From positions 14,884 through 78,883 of the forward strand of contig NZ_JAABNN010000010.1 of NCBI RefSeq assembly GCF_009928415.1: a stretch of DNA of 64,000 nt, in the 5' to 3' direction. Positions 1 to 12,708 of the stretch are shown piece by piece; position 1 is the stretch's first letter; every line of letters begins with the position of its first letter. This DNA comes from Bacillus sp. USDA818B3_A. Lineage in GTDB: Bacteria; Bacillota; Bacilli; Bacillales; Cytobacillaceae. Both the position numbers and the translations under genes were made by a program. Below the pieces are notes generated by a model that was not told the origin of the DNA, did not search any database, and saw nothing but the letters and a program-made list of their open reading frames with translations.

Positions 1-7
1 CCGAGGG

Positions 8-250
8 TGCTCTTATTTGGCAAGTTCAGTCGACAAAAGAGCCTATTGTCTACCGAAGATGCTCTTATTTGACAAGTTGAGTCGACAAAAGAGCCTATTG
101 TCTACCGGCAATGCTTTTATTTGGCAAGTTCAGTCGACAAAAGAGCCTATTGTCTACCGACGATGCTCTTATTTGACAAGTTGAGTCGACAAAAGAGCCT
201 ATTGTCTACCGACGATGCTTTTAATTAGCAAGCTCAGTCGTCAAACACAT
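8..250. repeat. Tandem array of a 52-bp unit, five copies
   Basis: Units begin at 8, 60, 112, 164 and 216, an exact 52-bp period; the fifth copy decays after about 35 bp. Copies 1 and 3 share one variant (TTTGGCAAGTTCAG) and copies 2 and 4 another (TTTGACAAGTTGAG), so the array is also a 104-bp higher-order repeat. Each unit carries GCTCTT or GCTTTT on the left and AAAGAGC on the right, giving a potential hairpin, plus the core GTCGACAAAAGAGCC. There are no unique spacers, so this is not CRISPR. No gene is visible in positions 1-323. The array may extend left of the window. Confidence 0.9.
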
Positions 251-274
251 CTAATTTCCTAAAAGAGAAAAAGA

Positions 275-315
275 AAGAGCTCTGCGAGGTAAATGAACCA
301 ACCCCAAGAGCTCTT
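275..315 (-). terminator. Hairpin terminator of the DUF2892 gene
   Basis: On the minus strand AAGAGCTC and GAGCTCTT form an 8-bp stem with a 25-nt loop, followed by a pyrimidine-rich T tract (down to about position 262). It lies just after the stop of the minus-strand gene ending at 324. Confidence 0.55.
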
Positions 316-323
316 CCTAAAGT

Positions 324-617
324 TCAAGTCGGATTATAAGCCCCATCCAAATCCGCCAGCTCTTCCGTTTCATCCGACGGAGCAGTCGCATGCTGATGAT
401 CCTTCACCATATCCGACCACCGTTCACATAAAGCCGTCAAAGGACAATAACGGACAATTCCCTCAGCAACCTTCATCGCACCACAAAAAGCAATAAACAA
501 ATAAGAATCTCTCCAAGGGCGCTTAATCATCTTAGAAGTACTCCAAGCGACAATCGTTAACCCAAACGTAATCCGAATTAACGCATTCAAAATCCCTATA
601 TTAGGTGCAATTTTCAC
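324..617 (-). CDS. DUF2892 (YgaP-like transmembrane domain) protein
   Basis: About 97 residues. The N-terminal pattern (KIAPNIGILNALIRI, then a hydrophobic stretch, a basic KRPWRDSYLF turn and a second helix) matches the two-helix YgaP/DUF2892 membrane domain that in other proteins is fused to a rhodanese; here it stands alone with an acidic tail. I chose the GTG start at 617 because AAGGAGT lies 7 nt upstream; a longer reading from ATG at 647 would have that site inside it. The family is thought to be a membrane anchor in sulfur metabolism, but no partner gene is nearby. Function unknown. Confidence 0.75.
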   Translation of the reverse strand: MKIAPNIGILNALIRITFGLTIVAWSTSKMIKRPWRDSYLFIAFCGAMKVAEGIVRYCPLTALCERWSDMVKDHQHATAPSDETEELADLDGAYNPT

Positions 618-660
618 CTTGATCACTCCTTCACAACTTTTATACAAATTTTTGAAATAC

Positions 661-688
661 TTTACTGCTTTAAAAAGTAAAATATGAT
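661..688 (+). promoter_or_regulatory. Candidate yerA promoter with inverted repeat
   Basis: TTTACT (661-666) and TATGAT (683-688) are 16 bp apart, a plausible SigA pair about 90 nt upstream of yerA. The arms TTTACT and AGTAAA (676-681) form an inverted repeat within the promoter, so an operator is possible. Confidence 0.35.
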
Positions 689-781
689 AAGATAAGTATC
701 TAAAGTCATTTTGTAAGGGCTTTCTTTATTATTAAATCAACATATTATTATATAGATAGTTTTTATAGGGAGGGACATGGT

Positions 782-2527
782 ATGCTGGAACAACGCTACC
801 GCTGGAAAAACAAACAATTACGCATGCATGTATCCGTTTTAGAAGGAAAAACATCACCAACAATATTATTGAAAAATGCACTATATTTAAATCAGACCTT
901 TCGCAAATGGATGAGAGCGAACATCTGGATTTATGAAGACCGCATTGTCTATGTTGGCGATAACATGCCTTCTTTGATCGAGGACTGTGAGATCATTGAC
1001 TGCACTAATGAATTCATTGTGCCAGGATACATCGAGCCGCATGCACATCCGTTTCAATTATATAATCCCCTGACATTAGCCGCCTATGCATCCCAATTTG
1101 GCACAACAACGCTAATTAACGACAATATGGCGCTAATTTTACATTTAGAAAAAAAGGAAGCGTTTTCACTATTAAGAGACCTCCGCTCTATCCCATCAAG
1201 CATGTATTGGTGGAGCCGTTTTGACTCACAAACAGAATTAATGAATGAAGAAGAGAAGTTTTCACATAGTAATGTAAAAGCGTGGCTCGAACATGATGCT
1301 GTGCTGCAAGGCGGGGAATTAACAGGCTGGCCTAAATTACTCGATGGCGATGACATGATGCTTCATTGGATTCAAGAGGCCAAACGAATGCGCAAACAAA
1401 TCGAGGGTCATTTTCCGGGCGCTTCTGAACAAACATTAGCAAAAATGATGCTGTTAGGAGCGGATAGCGACCATGAGGCTATGACCGGAGAAGATGTATA
1501 CAATCGGCTTATGCAGGGCTACATGGTCTCCTTACGGTACTCATCCATCCGTCCTGACCTTCCGCAAATTTTGGATGATATGAAACGGCTTGGGATTGAA
1601 GCTTATGACCGGCTAATGTTTAATACCGACGGTTCATCCTCTACTTTTTATGAACAAGGGATGAATGACCAAATGATCAGAATCGCGATCGAAAAAGGTG
1701 TACCAATGGTGGATGCCTATAACATGGCAACCATCAATATTGCCCGGTATTATAATATTGAACATCTCCATGGCACGATTGCCACAGGCCGTATTGCCAA
1801 CATTAATTTCTTATCAAGTATGGAAGATCCAACGCCAGTTTCCGTTTTAGCCAAAGGTAAATGGGTAAAGAGGAACGGTGTAAAAGTGGAAGGCATGTAT
1901 GGAGAACTTAACTGGAATGAATATGGATTTAAGCCATTGGAAATGGATTGGCACCTGTCGGTTGACGACATGCAATTTTCTATGCCGTTTGGAATTAAGA
2001 TGGAGAACTCCGTCATTACAAAACCATATTCCATTTCCATTGATGCATCAGTAGAACAACTTCCAAAAGATTCGGATGAATGCTATTTCATGCTGCTGGA
2101 CCGTAATGGAGTATGGAGAATAAACACATTGGTAAAGGGTTTTGCAAGAAACCTATCGGCTTTAGCCAGCTCTTATTCGAATACGGGTGACATTATCCTG
2201 ATTGGTAAAAATAGAAGTGATTTAGTAAGCGCCTTCAATAGAATGAAAGAGTTAGGCGGCGGAATAGTCATGATGGAAGACTCCAAGGTTGTTTGTGAAA
2301 TTCCTCTAAATTTAAGCGGAATCATGTCAGATGTTCCAATTGAAAAATTAATAGAACAAGAGACAAGATTATTAACAGAATTGAGAGACCGGGGATATCA
2401 ATTTTCAGACCCTATTTACAGCCTTGCTTTTTTCTCAGCTACACACTTACCTTACATTCGGGTTACACAGCAAGGAATCTATGATGTAATGAACAAATCA
2501 GTATTCTTTCCGTCGATAATGCGATAA
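782..2527 (+). CDS. yerA: Adenine deaminase-like amidohydrolase YerA
   Basis: A 581-residue amidohydrolase of the adenine deaminase family, syntenic with B. subtilis yerA (yerA-yerB-yerC precede pcrB). An N-terminal beta-sandwich leads to the metal motif HAH (H87, H89); further likely metal or catalytic residues are E179, H210, H231 and D283 (in FNTDGSS). A C-terminal adenine-deaminase-type domain follows from about residue 400. True adenine deaminases hydrolyse adenine to hypoxanthine, but YerA itself has no settled substrate, so the reaction is inferred. Start: GGGAGGG lies 7 nt before ATG 782; the ATG at 777 is out of frame. Confidence 0.85.
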   Translation: MLEQRYRWKNKQLRMHVSVLEGKTSPTILLKNALYLNQTFRKWMRANIWIYEDRIVYVGDNMPSLIEDCEIIDCTNEFIVPGYIEPHAHPFQLYNPLTLAAYASQFGTTTLINDNMALILHLEKKEAFSLLRDLRSIPSSMYWWSRFDSQTELMNEEEKFSHSNVKAWLEHDAVLQGGELTGWPKLLDGDDMMLHWIQEAKRMRKQIEGHFPGASEQTLAKMMLLGADSDHEAMTGEDVYNRLMQGYMVSLRYSSIRPDLPQILDDMKRLGIEAYDRLMFNTDGSSSTFYEQGMNDQMIRIAIEKGVPMVDAYNMATINIARYYNIEHLHGTIATGRIANINFLSSMEDPTPVSVLAKGKWVKRNGVKVEGMYGELNWNEYGFKPLEMDWHLSVDDMQFSMPFGIKMENSVITKPYSISIDASVEQLPKDSDECYFMLLDRNGVWRINTLVKGFARNLSALASSYSNTGDIILIGKNRSDLVSAFNRMKELGGGIVMMEDSKVVCEIPLNLSGIMSDVPIEKLIEQETRLLTELRDRGYQFSDPIYSLAFFSATHLPYIRVTQQGIYDVMNKSVFFPSIMR

Positions 2528-2597
2528 ACTGTAGGTAAGTAAAGAGTTAAAGCGTGAAAGTGTCAATAAAAATGGATAAAATAGAGGTGTTCACTTC

Positions 2598-3644
2598 ATG
2601 AAAAAATGGGCTGTTGCCATGGCAGCTACTCTTTTGCTTTTTACTGGGTGTACTGTTAAGGAAACCGTAAAAAAACCTGTTAATAATGACAAAACAGATG
2701 CGGGACAAGAGAATAAACCAGAAGATGCAGCGAAAGATAACCTCTATTTTTATCCATTAACAGGTATAGGAACAGACACTAAACCAGACCAGCGAGCCGT
2801 AGCTGTCATGGTTAATAATCATCCAAAAGCAAGACCGCAATCAGGTCTGATCAAAGCTGATATTGTTTATGAGATTCTTGCTGAAGGGGATATTACACGC
2901 TTCCTTGCTGTCTTTCAGAGCCAGAGACCCACAAACATAGGGCCGGTAAGAAGCGCAAGGGATTATTATATTGAGCTGGCAAAAGGTTTAAACGCACTCT
3001 ATATTGCCCATGGTTATAGTCCAAAAGCCAAACAGCTGCTCGAAAGCAATTATGTAGATAATTTAAATGGTATGGTTTATGATGGTACATTATTTAAACG
3101 CTCCCGTTCCCGAAAACCACCTCATAACTCTTATATTACCTATAAAAACATTTTGAAAGGTGCCGGGCAAAAAGGGTATACGATGAAGAACAGTCCCCCT
3201 TCTTTTACTTTCTACTCTATGGAGGAAAGCAAAACACTATCGGGACAAGAGGCTAAGTCGGTCAGCATCACTTATTCAAAAAGCGGAACATTTAATTCAA
3301 CATACGAATTTGATGAAACGGCCGGCAAGTATAAGCGTTTTTCTGCAGGAGAGCAAACCGTAGACCTAGAAACCGGTGATCCGATTCTGCTTGATAATAT
3401 TTTTATTATTGAAGCGGTGCATCGAACAATTGATACCTATGGGCTTAGAGACATTGACTTAAAGTCTGGTGGAAAAGCATATTTGCTGCAGATGGGGAAG
3501 TTGAACGAGATCGAGTGGGCTAATAAAAATGGCAGGATTATTCCTGTGAAAAATGGTGAAGAAATACCATTGGTACAAGGGCATACTTGGGTCAATGTGA
3601 TCCCAGCCGAGCCTGGACTCGAGGAAAGTGTTACAATTAATTAA
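2598..3644 (+). CDS. yerB: DUF3048 lipoprotein YerB
   Basis: A 348-residue secreted lipoprotein. A short basic start and hydrophobic run end in the lipobox LFTGC (lipidated Cys18), followed by a charged linker (about 19-50) and two DUF3048 domains: the first holds ARPQSGLIKADIVYEI and the RSARDYY motif, the second ends in GHTWVNVIP. It is syntenic with B. subtilis yerB, between yerA and yerC. The role is unknown; the position outside the membrane suggests an envelope or wall-related job. GAGGTG lies 8 nt before the ATG. Confidence 0.85.
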   Translation: MKKWAVAMAATLLLFTGCTVKETVKKPVNNDKTDAGQENKPEDAAKDNLYFYPLTGIGTDTKPDQRAVAVMVNNHPKARPQSGLIKADIVYEILAEGDITRFLAVFQSQRPTNIGPVRSARDYYIELAKGLNALYIAHGYSPKAKQLLESNYVDNLNGMVYDGTLFKRSRSRKPPHNSYITYKNILKGAGQKGYTMKNSPPSFTFYSMEESKTLSGQEAKSVSITYSKSGTFNSTYEFDETAGKYKRFSAGEQTVDLETGDPILLDNIFIIEAVHRTIDTYGLRDIDLKSGGKAYLLQMGKLNEIEWANKNGRIIPVKNGEEIPLVQGHTWVNVIPAEPGLEESVTIN

Positions 3645-3674
3645 CTAACTATAATAAATAAAGGGGTAAAATAC

Positions 3675-3986
3675 ATGCAAATCAACAAATTGCGGGGAAA
3701 AGAACTCGACCAATTATTCCAGGCGGTTCTTTCATTACAAGATCTAGAAGAATGCTATCGCTTTTTTGATGATTTATGTACGATTAATGAAATCCAATCG
3801 TTAGCACAGCGTTTGGATGTAGCAAGAATGCTCCGTGAAGGTAATACGTATCATAAAATTGAAACGGAAACAGGAGCAAGTACAGCGACCATTTCCAGAG
3901 TCAAGCGCTGTTTGAACTTTGGAAACGATACGTATGAAATGGTTTTAGAACGGATTAAGGAAGAAAAGCAGACGGAAGAGGAATAA
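3675..3986 (+). CDS. yerC: TrpR-like DNA-binding protein YerC
   Basis: A 103-residue protein of the YerC/YecD family, related to the TrpR fold. The helix-turn-helix is visible at about residues 48-75 (AQRLDVARMLREGNTYHKIE, then TGASTATISRVKRCL). It follows yerB by 30 bp and is closed by its own terminator, so yerA-yerB-yerC may form one transcription unit. The ligand and DNA target are unknown; unlike TrpR nothing nearby concerns tryptophan. Confidence 0.85.
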   Translation: MQINKLRGKELDQLFQAVLSLQDLEECYRFFDDLCTINEIQSLAQRLDVARMLREGNTYHKIETETGASTATISRVKRCLNFGNDTYEMVLERIKEEKQTEEE

Positions 3987-3990
3987 CACA

Positions 3991-4021
3991 AACCGGAGAC
4001 AGTTATCTTCGGTTTTTTTTT
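3991..4021 (+). terminator. Terminator after yerC
   Basis: AAACCGGA and TTCGGTTT pair (one G-U) around a short loop, followed by nine T residues. Confidence 0.8.
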
Positions 4022-4136
4022 GTGGAAGTTAGGGCTTCTTGAGCTTTGCGTATCTGTTTAGGGCGCTTACACTTTTGATTGGATATGATTTCTATATATA
4101 GATTTATTGTTTTCTTTTTTAATACAAAAAAGCTAA

Positions 4137-4145
4137 TGCTATAAT
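4137..4145 (+). promoter_or_regulatory. pcrB: Extended -10 promoter of pcrB
   Basis: TGCTATAAT is a perfect extended -10 element (TGnTATAAT). No good -35 lies 17 bp upstream, which fits extended -10 promoters. It sits 35 nt before the pcrB start. Confidence 0.6.
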
Positions 4146-4179
4146 GGTGTAATGGAAAGTTGATAGGAGGATTCCTTGA

Positions 4180-4863
4180 ATGTATGATATTCGCGAGTGG
4201 CGGCATGTCTTTAAACTCGATCCTAATAAAGAAATAACCGATGTCGAACTTGAACAGATCTGTGAATCAGGTACAGATGCCGTGATGGTAGGCGGATCGG
4301 ACGGAGTGACACTCGAAAATGTCCTTGATTTGATGGCAAGAATTCGCCGCTACACCGTTCCATGTGTTCTGGAAGTGTCTAGCATAGAAAGTGTTACACC
4401 GGGATTTGATCTTTATTTTATCCCAACCATCTTAAATAGCCGAGATCCTAAATGGATTACAGGGCTGCATCATCAGGCGGTTAAAGAATTTGGAGAAGTC
4501 ATTGACTGGAATGAATTCTTTATGGAAGGTTATTGTATTCTTAACGAAGATTGTAAAGCAGCAAAACTAACCCAGGCAAACGCCCATTTAACCACTGAAG
4601 ATGTTAAGGCATACGCGATGATGGCTGAAAAAATGTTTCAGCTCCCAATCTTTTATTTAGAATATAGCGGTAAATATGGAGACCCGGCAGTAGCAGCGGA
4701 AGTGAAAAAGACACTGGAAAACACAACCCTTTTCTATGGCGGAGGCATTTGCTCTTTTGAGCAGGCAGCTGAAATGGCTAAACATGCTGATGTAATTGTG
4801 GTCGGGAACGTCATTTATGAAGATTTTCAAAAGGCTCTTGAAACGGTAAAGGCCGTTCGATAG
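4180..4863 (+). CDS. pcrB: Heptaprenylglyceryl phosphate synthase PcrB
   Basis: A 227-residue TIM-barrel prenyltransferase of the GGGP/HepGP synthase family. It joins a polyprenyl diphosphate (heptaprenyl in Bacillus) to sn-glycerol-1-phosphate, making an archaeal-type ether lipid. Visible marks are the N-terminal [19 protein letters not shown], the EYSGKYG loop and the C-terminal phosphate-binding GGGI and VGNVIYED segments. ATAGGAGG precedes the ATG at good spacing. It is followed by pcrA, as in B. subtilis, but pcrA has its own promoter in the gap. Confidence 0.93.
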   Translation: MYDIREWRHVFKLDPNKEITDVELEQICESGTDAVMVGGSDGVTLENVLDLMARIRRYTVPCVLEVSSIESVTPGFDLYFIPTILNSRDPKWITGLHHQAVKEFGEVIDWNEFFMEGYCILNEDCKAAKLTQANAHLTTEDVKAYAMMAEKMFQLPIFYLEYSGKYGDPAVAAEVKKTLENTTLFYGGGICSFEQAAEMAKHADVIVVGNVIYEDFQKALETVKAVR

Positions 4864-4867
4864 AAAT

Positions 4868-4917
4868 TTGCTTTACAAGGATATAAACAGTATGATAAAA
4901 ACGAGAACAAATGTTTG
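4868..4917 (+). promoter_or_regulatory. pcrA: pcrA promoter with LexA (SOS) box
   Basis: TTGCTT (4868-4873), a 17-bp spacer and TATGAT (4891-4896) form a SigA promoter. AGAACAAATGTTTG (4904-4917) matches the Bacillus LexA/DinR consensus CGAACRNRYGTTYC except at its first and last bases and covers the expected start point. The pcrA-ligA-yerH group belongs to the B. subtilis LexA regulon, which supports the call. Confidence 0.6.
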
Positions 4918-4934
4918 TAATGGTGGTGGAATAA

Positions 4935-9258
<4,324 letters not shown>

Positions 9259-9272
9259 GAGGTGGAACGAAC

Positions 9273-10433
9273 GTGAGGAAAATCTCATTGCTCGCTCTCT
9301 CCCTGGTCTTTTTGCTAAGTGCTTGTGCACCTAACTTTCAAAAGCAAAATGAAACAGTTCAAACGGATGAGGAGTCATCAGATAAGGCGATTATTCCTAA
9401 GTACAATATCTCGAATAATTATTACAGGACCATCCTGCCATTTGAACAGGGGGAAGCGCGCGGATTAGTCGTTAACAATATTAATACCAGGTATGACTTG
9501 AATGAGTTTGAAATGGGTTTAATGAGAATTGCACAGAATAGCTTTGATACAGATAAATATTATTTCCAAGAAGGCCAGCAGCTGAAAGCGGAAACCATAA
9601 AAAAATGGTTAAATCGTCAATATACGGCTGCCCAGCTTAAGAAAAATGAAATGAAAGCAGCTGATAATATCGGCTTAAATCCAGTCAATACCAGTTCAGA
9701 TGGCACTACTCCATCGAGCCCTATCTATCTAGCTCACATTCTGGAACATGACTACCTGACAAAAGATGATGAGGGAAATGTATCTCTTGCAGGAATTACG
9801 ATAGGTCTGGCCTTAAATTCGATTTACTATTATAAATTACAATCGGATGGAGATACCTTAGAGAAAAAGATCTCGTTCTCTCAAATGGAAAGTGAAGGTA
9901 AGAAAATGGCGGCAGAAGTGGTTAAACGTCTCCGCGCCACGAAGGGTTTAAGCAACATACCAATCACGATAGCTTTATTTGAACAGCAAAGTAAAACATC
10001 GGTTGTACCTGGAAACTTTTTTACCTATACAACGGTTGATCAAGGAAGTTCTGAGCTAAATGGCTGGGAAAAGGTCGATGAAAAATACTATCTATTTCCT
10101 TCAACTGATGCAGAAAATGACCATCGTGACGATACCATTGCCTTCTTGAACTTTAAACAGGATGTAGAAGAATATTTTCCTAACTACAATGGGGTAATTG
10201 GAAAGGCATTTTATGTTGGTGATCAACTTCAGGATTTAAGTATTACGATTCCCATTCAGTTTTACGGAAAGACAGAAGGGATTGGGTTTACTCAATATGT
10301 AACAGGGCTTGTAATGGAACATTTCCCTAAATATCTATCTGTTTCTGTTAGTGTAACATCCGTAGATGGTCCCGAAGCATTAATTGTCAAAGAGGCTAAC
10401 TCTACAGAACCATTTGTTCATATTTATCAATAA
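9273..10433 (+). CDS. camS: CamS-family sex pheromone lipoprotein (YerH)
   Basis: A 386-residue lipoprotein. The signal peptide ends in the lipobox LLSAC (Cys18), and the mature part is a CamS domain. In staphylococci and enterococci the cleaved signal peptide of CamS is the source of the cAM373-type pheromone peptide; here the homologous hydrophobic segment is residues 5-17, but pheromone activity is not implied. The start is GTG 9273 behind AGAGGTGGA. It ends the pcrA-ligA-camS unit, as in B. subtilis (yerH). Confidence 0.88.
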   Translation: MRKISLLALSLVFLLSACAPNFQKQNETVQTDEESSDKAIIPKYNISNNYYRTILPFEQGEARGLVVNNINTRYDLNEFEMGLMRIAQNSFDTDKYYFQEGQQLKAETIKKWLNRQYTAAQLKKNEMKAADNIGLNPVNTSSDGTTPSSPIYLAHILEHDYLTKDDEGNVSLAGITIGLALNSIYYYKLQSDGDTLEKKISFSQMESEGKKMAAEVVKRLRATKGLSNIPITIALFEQQSKTSVVPGNFFTYTTVDQGSSELNGWEKVDEKYYLFPSTDAENDHRDDTIAFLNFKQDVEEYFPNYNGVIGKAFYVGDQLQDLSITIPIQFYGKTEGIGFTQYVTGLVMEHFPKYLSVSVSVTSVDGPEALIVKEANSTEPFVHIYQ

Positions 10434-10458
10434 GACCCGGCGCTTGCTGGGTCTTTTT
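10434..10458 (+). terminator. Terminator after camS
   Basis: GACCCGG and CTGGGTC pair around a 6-nt loop right after the stop codon, followed by five T residues. Confidence 0.85.
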
Positions 10459-10569
10459 GTGCTGAAAGCATGGGTTTAGGCCTTTATTCAGGTATTTCCT
10501 AATCATTCTTAATCATGATAGAATGAACATGATGTAACCGTTTTATACATAAAGTGGGAGGGGATAAGA

Positions 10570-12117
10570 ATGATACAACCTTACAAGCATGAACCATTCA
10601 CTGATTTTTCACTGGAAGAAAACCGCCAGGCCTATCTTGAGGCGTTACAAACTGTTGAGGGATATTTAGGGCAAGATTATCCACTTGTCATTGGCGGTGA
10701 GAAAATCACAACAGAAGAGAAAATCATATCCTATAATCCAGCTAATAAAGAAGAAATAATCGGCCGTGTGTCAAAGGCGAACAAAGAGCTAGCTGAAAAA
10801 GCAATGCAAGCGGCTGTTGAGACATTTCATACTTGGAAAAAGACGAAAGCAGAAGTACGTGCAGATGTATTATTTAAGGCAGCGACAATTATTCGCCGCC
10901 GGAAACACGAGTTTTCTGCACTGCTTACAAAAGAGTCAGGCAAACCTTGGAGAGAAGCGGATGCAGATACAGCAGAAGCCATTGATTTCCTTGAATATTA
11001 TGGACGCCAAATGCTTGCACTGAAAGATGGTGCCCCAGTCCAAAGCCGTCCAAATGAATTTAATCGGTATCATTATATCCCGCTTGGTGTCGGTATTATT
11101 ATTTCACCATGGAATTTTCCTCTTGCGATTATGGCGGGTACAACGGTAGCTGCCATTGTATCTGGTAATACGGTTCTATTAAAACCAGCTTCAACCACAC
11201 CAATTGTGGCAGCTAAATTTGTGGAAGTAATGGAGGAAGCAGGTCTTCCAAAGGGTGTATTAAACTTTGTACCAGGAAGCGGTGCGGAGGTAGGCGATTA
11301 TCTAGTAGACCATAAAGATACTCGCTTCATTAGTTTCACAGGTTCACGTGATGTTGGTCTTCGGATATTTGAACGTTCATCTAAACTTAGTCCAGGTCAA
11401 ATTTGGATGAAGCGATTAATTGCGGAGATGGGCGGTAAAGATACTATTGTTGTAGATTCAGAGGCAGACCTAGAGCTTGCTGCACAATCCATTGTTGCAG
11501 GAGCATTCGGGTTCTCTGGACAGAAATGTTCCGCCTGTTCACGTGCGGTTATTGTGGAAGATGTATATGACCAAGTATTAAACCGTGTTGTCGAACTAAC
11601 AAACCAGTTAACTGTAGGTAATCCAGCAGAGCACGAGAACTACATGGGGCCAGTAATTGATAACAGTGCGTATAATAAAATTCTTGAATATATAGAGATT
11701 GGAAAGCAAGAGGGTACGTTAATGACTGGCGGCCATGGTGATGACTCGAAAGGTTATTTCATCCAGCCAACGGTTTTTGCAGACCTTTCACCAACATCCC
11801 GGATGATGCAGGATGAAATCTTTGGTCCAGTGGTTGGTTTTACAAAAGCAAAAGATTTTACAGAGGCAATTGAGATTGCAAACAACACGGAATATGGTTT
11901 AACGGGTGCAGTTATTACAAATAATCGCGCACACTTGGAGCAGGCGCGTGAAGATTTCCATGTTGGCAACCTTTATTTCAACCGCTCTTGCACAGGAGCA
12001 ATCGTCGGCTACCAGCCATTCGGCGGATTTAACATGTCAGGTACTGATTCCAAAGCAGGCGGTCCAGATTACTTACTTCTGCATCTGCAGGCAAAAACAA
12101 CCTCAGAAATGTACTAA
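10570..12117 (+). CDS. rocA: 1-pyrroline-5-carboxylate dehydrogenase (glutamate semialdehyde dehydrogenase)
   Basis: A 515-residue aldehyde dehydrogenase of the RocA/PutC type. It oxidises glutamate gamma-semialdehyde to glutamate with NAD+, the second step of proline and arginine catabolism. The nucleophile is C320 in GQKCSAC and the general base E286 in AEMGGK; SPWNFPL and FTGSRDVG mark the Rossmann cofactor site. No proline dehydrogenase lies nearby, but a PutP-type proline symporter is at 40.5-42.0 kb. The gene has its own terminator. The name putC would fit equally well; the sequence does not tell whether proline or arginine induces it. Confidence 0.92.
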   Translation: MIQPYKHEPFTDFSLEENRQAYLEALQTVEGYLGQDYPLVIGGEKITTEEKIISYNPANKEEIIGRVSKANKELAEKAMQAAVETFHTWKKTKAEVRADVLFKAATIIRRRKHEFSALLTKESGKPWREADADTAEAIDFLEYYGRQMLALKDGAPVQSRPNEFNRYHYIPLGVGIIISPWNFPLAIMAGTTVAAIVSGNTVLLKPASTTPIVAAKFVEVMEEAGLPKGVLNFVPGSGAEVGDYLVDHKDTRFISFTGSRDVGLRIFERSSKLSPGQIWMKRLIAEMGGKDTIVVDSEADLELAAQSIVAGAFGFSGQKCSACSRAVIVEDVYDQVLNRVVELTNQLTVGNPAEHENYMGPVIDNSAYNKILEYIEIGKQEGTLMTGGHGDDSKGYFIQPTVFADLSPTSRMMQDEIFGPVVGFTKAKDFTEAIEIANNTEYGLTGAVITNNRAHLEQAREDFHVGNLYFNRSCTGAIVGYQPFGGFNMSGTDSKAGGPDYLLLHLQAKTTSEMY

Positions 12118-12124
12118 AATACTT

Positions 12125-12168
12125 CAACACAAAGACCCCTTCTCCGGTGAGAAGGGGTCTTTGTGTTG
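12125..12168. terminator. Long perfect hairpin after rocA
   Basis: A perfect 20-bp stem with a CGGT tetraloop, unusually long for the window. There is no long T-run on either side, so termination relies on the stem (which includes internal A and T stretches); it may act on both strands. Confidence 0.7.
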
Positions 12169-12402
12169 AGGTGCTATAGCAGGACAGTGAAGGGATGCAT
12201 GAATCTTTTTAAGTGGTCATTAATCAAATTCTAATTAAACCTTTACATGAAATTAATACAAAAGTATGAAGCAGATGATAATATTCGAGAGTACAAGATG
12301 AAAAGAAAATTTCTTAATAAGAATATCGTCATTAATGAAGAAACCATTCTATGCATATAGTAACCAAAGACCTATTAATAATTTGTTACCTTGGAGGTAA
12401 TT
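12169..12402. other. AT-rich gap with a short orphan reading frame
   Basis: This stretch holds one 37-codon frame from ATG 12247 to TAG 12360 (beginning MKLIQKYEADDNIREYK) with no Shine-Dalgarno site. Its composition looks protein-like, so it could be the remnant of the 5' end of a lost gene, but it may equally be chance. The strong site GGAGG at 12392-12396 belongs to the next gene. Confidence 0.3.
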
Positions 12403-12636
12403 ATGCCTTTGATTCCAATCTATTTGTTCCATGTCACAGCTGCCGTACACAGTGAAAGTCTGCTCTGGACCTTTCTAATCTGTAATGCTTTTGTTGTCAC
12501 TTCTGGAATGATCTTTATTTATAGGCTGTTTAAGCAAAAAAAAGTACGGAATGCCGGACTGCTGTTCGGAGCGGCATTAGCTATTAATTATATCCTTATA
12601 GCAATATTCGGAGACCCCTTTGACTTGTTGGGATAA
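12403..12636 (+). CDS. Small two- to three-helix membrane protein, unknown
   Basis: 77 residues, mostly hydrophobic: a first helix (PLIPIYLFHVTAAVH), a second (LLWTFLICNAFVVTSGMIFIY) ending in a basic KQKKVR loop, and a third (LLFGAALAINYILIAIF). I place the start at ATG 12403, 6 nt after TTGGAGG. It lies 72 bp before a larger membrane protein and is probably co-transcribed with it. I do not recognise the family. Confidence 0.6.
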   Translation: MPLIPIYLFHVTAAVHSESLLWTFLICNAFVVTSGMIFIYRLFKQKKVRNAGLLFGAALAINYILIAIFGDPFDLLG

Positions 12637-12708
12637 TAAGACAAATAAAAGCGGAGGTCACTTGGTAATGGGACAAATGAGCGTTATTGAAGAGAGGGGC
12701 TGATTGGA

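Noticed and set aside
8..250. CRISPR array
   Set aside because: Repeats are head to tail with no unique spacers, and no cas genes are present.
293..496. 67-codon plus-strand frame
   Set aside because: Opposite the DUF2892 gene, Pro/His-rich, no membrane or family pattern.
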